From Ramicandelaber brevisporus (Eukaryota > Kickxellomycota > Ramicandelaberales > Ramicandelaberaceae), in contig MU603055.1 of NCBI GenBank assembly GCA_025201865.1, positions 1 through 23,564 of the forward strand: a stretch of DNA of 23,564 nucleotides. The letters run 5' to 3'. Of the stretch, positions 1 through 7,056 are shown one piece after another. The notes under the pieces are model-generated. The model saw only the letters and a program-made list of their open reading frames with translations, did not search any database and was not told the DNA's origin. Positions within the stretch are counted from its first letter, which is position 1. Each line of letters begins with the position of its first letter. The position numbers were made by a program, and so were the translations under genes.

Positions 1-457
1 TGCTTTGGAGCTGCCGATGCTCTCTTCTGGCGGATTGTCTTTCTAGCTGGCTGGTGCTGGTGCTGGTGCTGGTGCTGGTGCTGGTACTGCTGATGCTGGT
101 GCTGCTTGGATGCTGTTTCTGCTGATGCTGATGCCGATGCCGATGTCATCGACTGGCGGGTTCTCTTCCGTGGCGATGCAGCCATCGTGTCGCATCCGTT
201 GTGGGCCAGCGTTGCCAGCGGCCGCTTGCGCTCGTTGCTTGGCGACTCGGCGTGCGGCAAGCCTGTGGACAGCGGCGGTGACTGGAGTGCATCCTTTTTG
301 TTGGTATTGTTGGTATTGTTGGTATTGTTGGTATTGTTGTTGTTGTTGCTGTTGTTGTTGCTGCTGCTACTGCTGTTGCTTTTGCTGTTGTTTTGAAGAC
401 GGTGGCTGCTGGCGTGGCTGTGGACGCGAACAGTAACTGGCGCAGCGTTCTCCATCG
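1..457 (-). CDS. Low-complexity hypothetical protein, N-terminal part (runs off left edge)
   Basis: I found this by reading the minus strand directly: an ATG at 457-455 opens a frame with no stop to the window edge (152 codons). The visible protein begins MENAAPVTVRVHSHASSH, then carries a Ser/Asn-rich run, four Asn-Asn-Thr units (plus-strand 9-mers at 301-336), a basic stretch with KRPL and PRKRTRQS, an Ala/Ser-rich run, a His-Gln run encoded by the repeat near 48-95, and ARKTIRQKR. The frame stays open upstream of the ATG to a TAG near 612, but that part is repeat-derived (Leu-Gln, Ile-Ser) and has no earlier ATG. Asn/Gln/His runs with basic clusters are common in fungal nuclear regulators; no domain is visible, so function is unknown. 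Short frames on the plus strand here are shadows of the repeats. Confidence 0.55.
48..95. repeat. GCTGGT hexanucleotide repeat (coding His-Gln run on minus)
   Basis: About six near-perfect GCTGGT units. On the minus strand they read as alternating CAC/CAG, the His-Gln run of the partial gene at the left edge. Confidence 0.85.
301..395. repeat. TTGGTATTG minisatellite followed by GTT/GCT triplet repeat
   Basis: Four exact copies of the 9-mer TTGGTATTG (301-336) run into an imperfect GTT/GCT triplet tract to about 395. On the minus strand they encode Asn-Asn-Thr units and a Ser/Asn run. Every unit is a multiple of three, so length change would not break the frame. Confidence 0.9.
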
Positions 458-819
458 CAGAGGCAATGCTAATGCTAATGCTAATGTTAAGGTCAAGGTC
501 AATATCGGCGTTGCTATCGGTATCGGTAGCAGTGGCAATGCAAGGCAAACAAACACGTCGATGGCAGCTGGGGGAGGGGTGTTGAACTTGCGGCTGGAGC
601 TGGAGCTGGAGCTAGAGCAGTGCGGTGGGCGGCAGAGTGGGTGGGAGAGGAAAACAACAAGCAGTTCGGTGCAATCCAGTTCAATTCAGGCCGCTCAAGC
701 TCGCGCAGCTCTCTCTGCGCTGATCGCGGTCCCTTTTTATTGCCGCAACCCGAATTTTCGTCCCGTCTTTCCTAATTTTTGATTGGCCCCGTTTTCGCGT
801 TATTTTCTCCCATTTTGTC

Positions 820-829
820 ATTGGCCAAT
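820..829. promoter_or_regulatory. Palindromic CCAAT-box pair
   Basis: ATTGGCCAAT is two overlapping inverted CCAAT pentamers, with a further ATTGG at 782-786. CCAAT is the target of the fungal Hap2/3/5 complex. It lies about 365 bp upstream of the left-edge gene's ATG. Assignment by position only. Confidence 0.3.
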
Positions 830-911
830 CTATCTTTCGCGTCTGACATTTGCTCCTTTTTGATTGACATCAAGCTCATATAACTCTAAAGTCATGATTT
901 TAACTAATATC

Positions 912-917
912 TTTATT
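912..917 (-). terminator. Poly(A) signal of UTP14
   Basis: TTTATT on the plus strand is AATAAA on the minus strand, about 20 nt past the UTP14 stop codon. Confidence 0.6.
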
Positions 918-935
918 GTTTGTGCAAACATATGT

Positions 936-3900
936 TTACTCTGTTTTAAACTCGTCGGACAGGGGATTGATGATACGACCGGCCTTTGTCGCAATACGAG
1001 GAGCGATATTCTTGTGGAAAGTTCTATTTGTGTTCCACTCTCTACCGACTGGCAGCCGCAATTGCTGTTCGTATTGTGCTCTGTTCTCATATGGGAATGG
1101 CACGTTGCTGGCCAGCAGTGTCTTGGCGGCGTGCTTGTTCCGTTTCTCGTTAATTATAACATGCTTCTTGCCTGCATCTCGCCGCTGTTCTGCCTCGATG
1201 ACACCGTTGCGAGCAAGTTTGGCTGGAATGATAACCTTCTTGGTGTTGACCTGTTGCTTCTTGCTCACGCCGGCACCAGACCATCCGCCCCATCCAGGAA
1301 GAGTGACATCGACGTCCTTTGGTGCATCTTGTTCAATAATCATCTGCTTTTCTTGCTCAAACTCTTCTTCAGCAATGTCATCTTCAGCGAATGCCATCTC
1401 AACCAAATCCTTCTGAGTGAGCGCACCTGGAGTCTTGACGTGAGCAATCTGAACATTGGATACATCCAAACCACCTTCAGCATCTGAATCAGAGTCGGAA
1501 TCGGAGTCGGCGGCAGCAGCAGATGCAGTGAGGGCTTTGCTGGAGTTGATGATTACCTTGCCATCTTCATTTGAGTTAGTCAGCTTCTGCTTCTTTTGAT
1601 GGTCAGCAATCTTAGCAGCGAGCTTGTCACCAGCACTGCTGTCGTGATCAACACCGCGCTGACGCTTCTTGTTCTTGGACGATGTGGTATCAGCGCTCGT
1701 CAACCATGGATTAGCGGCCGTCTCAGCTGTCTTGTCTTCTGGCTTCTTTGATGCAGTTTGCTTGTTGATGCTAACTTCAACTGGGGCTGATGTACGAATT
1801 GACGAGCTGGCACTGGACGATCTCTTTGCAATATCCACTTCATCATCACTGCCATCACTACCATCATCATCGTCATCCTCCATGTCGCTATTGCCACTGT
1901 CCTTTGCACGAGCCAATGCAGCAGCACTTCCAAATGTCAGTCTACCAGCTCCACCACTGCTTGATCCCTTTGTGCTTGATACAGATTTGCTGAGGCCACC
2001 ACGAGCAGCCAGTTCAGCAGCAGCATCGGCCGCAGCATCAGAGTCTGAACCCTCGGCAATCATTTGCAACTCTTCGAGCAACTCACGCTTGACATCATCG
2101 GCAAGTCGCTCAGTCTCAGCTTGCTGGCGCTGACGAGCTTGCTGCATAAACTTCATTTCCCAAACACCTTTGCTCAGCTTCGAGTTCAGCTCATCATTGC
2201 CCTTGTCCTTGAGTACACTGTCAATCTCGCGAGCAGCACGTGCAACTGCGCTCTTACGGTCGCTACCATTGAATTCTGCGTCATCGATATCATCCTCGAC
2301 ACCGTCATCTTCAGCACCGCTAGACTCATCTGAACCAATGTCTCTAATTTTGCGACGTAATTCTTCACCTTTGCGCAGCTGTTCATTGATTGCAGCACGG
2401 GCATCCTCATCATCTCTTCCACCATGTTTTAACATATCTTTTGCCCATTTACCAGTGTTTTTGTGGCGCAGAGTCATTCTTTCTTGAGCACGCATCATTT
2501 CACGCTTAGCCTCTTCATCCATTGCACCTTCTGGATCCAAGTCATTCCACTCGCCTTGTGACAAGGACTGCTGCTCTTGCAATTTGAGTTTCTCCTTTTT
2601 GTGAATTTTGCGATATGTCTTTGATTTGATCTTTGCAATTCGCTTGGCCTTAATTTCCTCCCTAAACATGAGTTCACGCATTAGTCGAAGTTCATTGCGT
2701 TTTTTGATTACATCCTCAACATTCAATTTGGCCATTTCGAGCTCCTCTGATGCCTGAATCTTTGCATCAAATGCATGTGCAGCTGCTGTCTTGTTATTTG
2801 TGACATTGCCTCCAGCATCAGTTGACTGACCAGCTTGAACCAGAGCAGCATTGACAGATTGTTCCAGACTTGTTGATACAACCATATCGCCAACTAGAGA
2901 CGAGGTGGATGGCATAATGACTCCAGATCGACCAGCCATTGCAGCCTTGTCAGCATCAGCACCCTTCTGAACCAGTGGGAATACAAGGCGTTCAACTTCA
3001 CGGTGATGTTTAACAGCACCCTGCCACTCAGACACATCTTTCTTTGTTTGCTTGTACGCCACTTCACGCTGAATGCCATCTGCAATGCGACGTGGCAATG
3101 GTGCAGAGAGCGTGGCTGTTTGGGTCTTTTTCAAGCTTGAGCTCCGAGATGAACGCTCGTCAGATGCATCTTCACCAAGTAACTGTGCACTCTTCTTTAC
3201 ACCCGCCAATCCTGTTTGGCCATCAAGCGAGTTCAGCAGATCCTCAATTCCAAGTCCACTAGATCCATTGTCATCATTGTCATCATTACCAAACGAGTAA
3301 AATGGCTGCTCAGTCCGACCACTTCCACTTCCACGGCTGGATAGATTGAACTCTGATTCGGTTGAGTGATGTCCAGCTCTCTCTGTCAAAAATGCAGCAC
3401 CTTTGCGTCCACGTGAGCTCTTGTTTAATGTTGATACAAATGAATCCAGTGAATCAATCTTGTCAGCATCACTACGCTTGTTAACTTTACCTCCAGCTAC
3501 ACCTCCTTCACCAATATCAATATCATCATCCTCATCATCTTCTTCGTCAGCCGATAAGTCAGATGCGTCCAAGTCATCCGAATCGCCATCTTCTCCACTG
3601 AACATATCATCCGAATCATCTCCAGTCTGCTGCCGTGCCATTTTGCGCGAAATCTTGCCATCATCACTGTCACTATCACTTGCATCAGATTCCAATATTT
3701 GGCCAAGTAAATCACGCGCTGAAACATTGTTGCGCTTTGAAGACTTGGCTGATTTAGAGGATCCTTCAATATCTGAACCATCTGAACCCAGCATTTCTGA
3801 AATGTCCATCAAACCGTCATCATCATTATCCAAGTCATCCGAGTCATTTTCTGCCTGATCAGACTCTGGCTCATCAAGAATGCCACGTCGTTTCGATGCA

Positions 3901-4574
3901 GATTTTGATGACTTTTCTGGCTTTGTATCATCATCTTCATCATCAATTCCATTATCACGCTTGAAATGAGATGAACCACGGAACTTAAAATGACTAAACT
4001 TTTCTTCATCCTCTGAATCAAATGCATCATCACTATCAATTTCCTCATCCTCATACTCATCACTGCCCAGCGCATCACTGCCATCGTCTTCATCACTATT
4101 GATTGGTCTGCTCTTTCCACGTCTAATATTACTTCCACTCATCGAGATACGCATTCCATTAATCTCCAGTGTATCATCATCATCATCACCACCATCGCCT
4201 CCATTATCGTCATTATCACTATCTGTTACATCTCCTCTGCCACTATTCAAATGGCGAGATCTGCGTTTAATGTCACGAGAGTGTGCATTGTCTGAATCAT
4301 CTGGATCATCCTCAAACACATCATTGGCTGTTAGTCTGCTACCGCCTCTTGGTCTTTGCCTCGAGTTGCCTCGAGCCTTGTTGTTGTAGTTTGGCTTGCT
4401 GCGTTCTGCAGTAACCATCTCGCGGGCTGCCTGTGGCAATCGTGGTCCACCGCGGCCACCGCGAGAACCGCCTCTGCCTCTGCCGCCTCTGCCACCTCTG
4501 CCGCCTCTGCTGCCTCTACCGCCTCTACCACTTCCGCCACGCCCTCTCTCTGATGTCGACTGTTTGTACGCCAT
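936..4574 (-). CDS. UTP14: U3 snoRNP / SSU processome protein Utp14
   Basis: Utp14 is a nucleolar component of the small-subunit processome; in yeast it binds U3 and pre-rRNA and activates the helicase Dhr1. This 1212-aa single-exon protein carries family landmarks in order: LSAPLPRRIADGIQREVAY with the QTKKDVSEWQ element (about residues 489-520), KIKSKTYRKIHKKEK (about 643-657), TLRHKNTGKWAK (about 697), NPWLTSAD (about 950), LPGWGGWSG (about 1090), and the C-terminal block with HVIINEKRN, VPFPYENRAQYE, LRLPVGREWNT and IINPLSDEF. The N-terminal 480 residues are long acidic Ser/Asp/Glu tracts typical of nucleolar proteins. Residues about 10-44 form an RGG box, which is unusual. It is longer than the usual 800-900 aa because of these low-complexity tracts. 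The ATG at 4574 is the first in frame and sits about 60 nt past a TATA element. It is divergent from the carrier-like gene. Confidence 0.97.
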   Translation of the reverse strand: MAYKQSTSERGRGGSGRGGRGSRGGRGGRGGRGRGGSRGGRGGPRLPQAAREMVTAERSKPNYNNKARGNSRQRPRGGSRLTANDVFEDDPDDSDNAHSRDIKRRSRHLNSGRGDVTDSDNDDNGGDGGDDDDDTLEINGMRISMSGSNIRRGKSRPINSDEDDGSDALGSDEYEDEEIDSDDAFDSEDEEKFSHFKFRGSSHFKRDNGIDDEDDDTKPEKSSKSASKRRGILDEPESDQAENDSDDLDNDDDGLMDISEMLGSDGSDIEGSSKSAKSSKRNNVSARDLLGQILESDASDSDSDDGKISRKMARQQTGDDSDDMFSGEDGDSDDLDASDLSADEEDDEDDDIDIGEGGVAGGKVNKRSDADKIDSLDSFVSTLNKSSRGRKGAAFLTERAGHHSTESEFNLSSRGSGSGRTEQPFYSFGNDDNDDNGSSGLGIEDLLNSLDGQTGLAGVKKSAQLLGEDASDERSSRSSSLKKTQTATLSAPLPRRIADGIQREVAYKQTKKDVSEWQGAVKHHREVERLVFPLVQKGADADKAAMAGRSGVIMPSTSSLVGDMVVSTSLEQSVNAALVQAGQSTDAGGNVTNNKTAAAHAFDAKIQASEELEMAKLNVEDVIKKRNELRLMRELMFREEIKAKRIAKIKSKTYRKIHKKEKLKLQEQQSLSQGEWNDLDPEGAMDEEAKREMMRAQERMTLRHKNTGKWAKDMLKHGGRDDEDARAAINEQLRKGEELRRKIRDIGSDESSGAEDDGVEDDIDDAEFNGSDRKSAVARAAREIDSVLKDKGNDELNSKLSKGVWEMKFMQQARQRQQAETERLADDVKRELLEELQMIAEGSDSDAAADAAAELAARGGLSKSVSSTKGSSSGGAGRLTFGSAAALARAKDSGNSDMEDDDDDGSDGSDDEVDIAKRSSSASSSIRTSAPVEVSINKQTASKKPEDKTAETAANPWLTSADTTSSKNKKRQRGVDHDSSAGDKLAAKIADHQKKQKLTNSNEDGKVIINSSKALTASAAAADSDSDSDSDAEGGLDVSNVQIAHVKTPGALTQKDLVEMAFAEDDIAEEEFEQEKQMIIEQDAPKDVDVTLPGWGGWSGAGVSKKQQVNTKKVIIPAKLARNGVIEAEQRRDAGKKHVIINEKRNKHAAKTLLASNVPFPYENRAQYEQQLRLPVGREWNTNRTFHKNIAPRIATKAGRIINPLSDEFKTE

Positions 4575-4925
4575 TCTTTGCCGTGATGCAGATCCGCAAT
4601 TGTCTTTTTTATTTTGGCTTTTTGGCTTTTTTATAAAAAAATAATCAAGAAAATTATTGCGATTGAAATCAGCCTTTTAAAGCTGCTTGATTGATTGGGC
4701 ATTCTTGAGTCTACTGAGCAGGATTTGGTGGCTTTCTCCCTCTCTGTAAATAGAGAGGGAATCGTGGCCTGGTAACACGGACGGAACCCTGCTCACCGTT
4801 TTCCGCCCCCCCTCTCCTTCGTGTTCGTTCATCTTCATCTTCATCTCCAACTTGAACAGAACAGCACCTATTGCTGCAAACACACACATACACAGACTCC
4901 CTCTCTTTCTCTCTTTTTATTCACA
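4575..4925. promoter_or_regulatory. Divergent promoter UTP14 / carrier-like gene
   Basis: This 351-bp spacer has a near-palindromic TATA element at 4629-4638 (readable as TATAAAA on both strands), 55-60 nt from the UTP14 ATG. It also has a 9-bp perfect inverted repeat at 4737-4760, and a pyrimidine-rich leader with CA repeats just before the carrier-like ATG. Confidence 0.55.
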
Positions 4926-5891
4926 ATGGCGACAGTGGTTAACACCCCTCCAGAGCTCTCATGGCGCACCTTATCAGCTGGAACTTATACGCCATACGAG
5001 CGTCTTAAGATCATTTTAGCTACCGAAAAGCTGCGTGGCAAGAACCTGGCTCCGTGGAAAGAATGGCCAAAGGGACGCATGGGTGGAATCTGGGAAAATA
5101 TGAGAGATAGCTTGATCTATGTCCTTCGCCCCATCCTTGCTAACTCCACTCTTCCGTACATTGATAGGGTCATTGCCAAGTGCATTGGTGAAGTCAAGGA
5201 GTCTGATCACTGGTTCAAGAAACAATGCGCTGGTCTGGCACGCAGCGTAGCAGTCTTGGCACTGACAACACCGTTGAATACGGTTCTTTCGGTGATGGGA
5301 TCCGATGAAGAGGGCTACATTGCCCGAGGCTACCTGCGAGTGTTCCGAGCGATACGTACAGTTTATCAGCATGGTGGCGTCTCTGGATTTTATGCTGGCT
5401 TCAGCTATGACCTTGCTGGTATCACCTTTGTCCGGCTGGTTACCATGAGTGTTTACAATGCCAAAGAGTATCTGATCAAGGACAGGCATGCATTTTCCAA
5501 CCCGATTGTCAGGCATGTCACAAACGGATCGATTGCAATCCTATCCAATGTCGCCACTTATCCACTGGCTTCGCTCAGTGACCGCGCCAAGGCTCGAGTT
5601 GTTTTTCCAGTCATCGCACCAGGCATTGCTGCAACTGACAGCTACGAGTGGATGGATCTTTGGAATGGCATTGAATACATGATGTACTTTTATGTTGGCT
5701 GCTTCCTGTTCTCCCCACCAGTGTTTGTTCCCAAAGACCAACAGCTATCACCCGAACCGACAACTTTTGACGAGGACTCTGACTCGTCCGACGAAAAAGA
5801 AAGCCAAGACGAGAAGCTTGATGCTGAGGATTCAACTCAGCCAGCTCCTGAATCAGAAGCAAGCGATGTTAAGAGTGACGAACCAAATTAA
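4926..5891 (+). CDS. Mitochondrial carrier homologue (MTCH1/2-like outer-membrane protein)
   Basis: 321 aa. The start is placed at 4926 (CACAATGG context); an upstream in-frame ATG at 4821 would only add a repeat-encoded His/Leu/Thr leader. Residues 141-165 (RAIRTVYQHGGVSGFYAGFS onward) match the second half of a mitochondrial-carrier repeat. The PxxxxK-type signatures are degenerate (TTPLNTV at 114-120, TYPLASLSDR at 211-220), as in the MTCH/Ugo1-like divergent carriers of the outer membrane. Hydrophobic segments lie around 103-123, 154-177, 196-216 and 250-268. The C-terminus (about 281-321) is an acidic Asp/Glu/Ser tail. Human MTCH2 is an outer-membrane insertase; whether this protein inserts helices is inference. 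It could instead be another divergent carrier. No transport function is claimed. Confidence 0.6.
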   Translation: MATVVNTPPELSWRTLSAGTYTPYERLKIILATEKLRGKNLAPWKEWPKGRMGGIWENMRDSLIYVLRPILANSTLPYIDRVIAKCIGEVKESDHWFKKQCAGLARSVAVLALTTPLNTVLSVMGSDEEGYIARGYLRVFRAIRTVYQHGGVSGFYAGFSYDLAGITFVRLVTMSVYNAKEYLIKDRHAFSNPIVRHVTNGSIAILSNVATYPLASLSDRAKARVVFPVIAPGIAATDSYEWMDLWNGIEYMMYFYVGCFLFSPPVFVPKDQQLSPEPTTFDEDSDSSDEKESQDEKLDAEDSTQPAPESEASDVKSDEPN

Positions 5892-6045
5892 ACACACTCT
5901 AACTATCGACTATAAGAGCCTGGCTATTACTCGTTCTAAATATGCAAGTTAAGGTTTGTTTATTTAATAATATACCATTGCAACGGAGTCCCCCCCCCAA
6001 AGTATAACTTAATATCATTATATGACCAAATCTTCCTGGAGGCAG

Positions 6046-6380
6046 AAAAATTAAACCCGCATAAAGGTCGCACCGAACTCCATCACCCCTGTAGCCTGAG
6101 AGGTCAAAATAACCTTCCCAAAGGAGCGACGGCCACCTTCAAAGGTGCGAACACCAGTAAAGGTCCGACCACCATGCCAAGTACAACAGCGTTGTTCTTG
6201 GGGAATTGATGGTGCATGAGCTCTCCCCGTGAAGAGAGAGCCGGCCGACAGAGGGCAGGATAACCCCACCCGTCTATCTGAAGGAGCCGATGCAGATAGT
6301 GTGGCTGGCGACAGATGCGCCTAACGCCGGAAGTCTTGTACAGCCGTCGTGAAGACGGAAGAGTGTGCGATACGAACCGA
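6046..6380 (-). ncRNA. Candidate structured non-coding RNA (Pol III type)
   Basis: This stretch is packed with perfect inverted repeats not explained by coding. They are CCTT/AAGG (6113-6124); CACCTT/AAGGTG (6134-6147); GGTG/CACC around a 4-nt loop (6144-6155); CACCA/TGGTG (6170-6214), which encloses AAG-ACAAC/GTTGT-CTT with one symmetric T/T mismatch (6179-6199); TATCTG/CAGATA (6275-6298); and CCGTC/GACGG (6344-6358). On the minus strand a B-box-like GGTTCGTATC lies at 6378-6369 and a run of five T at 6050-6046, the arrangement expected of a Pol III gene about 300 nt long. I could not match it to SRP, RNase P, RNase MRP, U3 or tRNA. Strand and ends are inferred; no ATG frame supports a protein. 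Confidence 0.35.
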
Positions 6381-7012
6381 CCGACCGATTGACCGAGTGG
6401 AAGGGTGGAAACGACGAAAGAAGGAAGAAGAGTTTGTGTTGTGTAGTTTGGTGTGTGTTGAGTCGGCTTTGGAAAGAGGGAGGAAGGGAAAGGTGCTAGA
6501 CGCGGCTGTCTTTTATGGCGAAAAGCGTGCTGCCTGTCCAGGCGGAGCGTAGCACCACCAATGGAAGGAAATGGAAGCAGCTGACAACTACATGGCGTGA
6601 CGATTTCATATGATAGAGTAGTCGATACAAACTGATTGGAGTGCTATTCACGTCGGGGTTAACGTGAGATTCGATGACGCAATTGGCGTCGATGATTAAT
6701 CGGATGAGTCATAAGAAACGAGATGCTTTTAAATGCTTGCCTTTTTAAACAATGTGTTTGATCCAGGAACAAGTCCAGTCATCATTAATTACAATGGAGT
6801 CGCGAAATCACTAACCATTGTACAAGCACACATCTGCTGTCAATTGGATGTAACGAATTCAACTTTATACAGCAAACTATGCAGCAAAAGAAGGCCGAGT
6901 TAGACCCCATATACACAACTTTCGTTACCGCCACAGCGTGCTGTACTTTGAGTTAGAATTAAGGGAGTGAACTGGAGCAGTCAAATAAAAAGGGTTATAT
7001 TTTAATTTGCAT

Positions 7013-7018
7013 TTTATT
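7013..7018 (-). terminator. Poly(A) signal of the glutamine-synthetase-like gene
   Basis: TTTATT on plus is AATAAA on minus, about 39 nt past the TGA stop of the minus-strand gene. Confidence 0.55.
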
Positions 7019-7056
7019 CACTTCAGAGAAACTATTCCGGACCCAGGCGGATTTGC

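Larger units (their letters stand above)
458..935. other. Intergenic region: upstream of left gene, downstream of UTP14
   Basis: Contains (GCTAAT)n near 466-488 and (GGAGCT)n near 594-615, which would lie in the 5' leader of the left-edge gene. CCAAT-box sequences occur at 782-786 (as ATTGG) and as a back-to-back pair at 820-829 (ATTGGCCAAT), in a position suited to the promoter of the minus-strand gene. The last part is the 3' end of UTP14. No gene seen. Confidence 0.5.
5892..7056. other. Gene-poor intergenic region with structured segment
   Basis: Follows the carrier-like gene; TTTAATAATATA near 5963-5974 may serve its 3' end. A C9 run lies at about 5989-5997. 6046-6380 is the structured RNA candidate listed separately. 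6380-6950 holds only short purine-rich frames with non-ATG starts and I see no gene there. The last 100 bp are the 3' region of the glutamine-synthetase-like gene; an AATAAA on the plus strand at 6984-6989 has no obvious owner. Confidence 0.6.

Noticed and set aside
4821-4925. N-terminal extension of the carrier-like protein from an upstream in-frame ATG
   Set aside because: The added residues come from CT/CA repeats of the 5' leader; the ATG at 4926 has the better context and matches where family-like sequence begins.
6051-6269. 72-codon minus-strand frame in the structured segment
   Set aside because: It begins with GTG, not ATG, has no family resemblance, and the inverted repeats argue for RNA structure instead.
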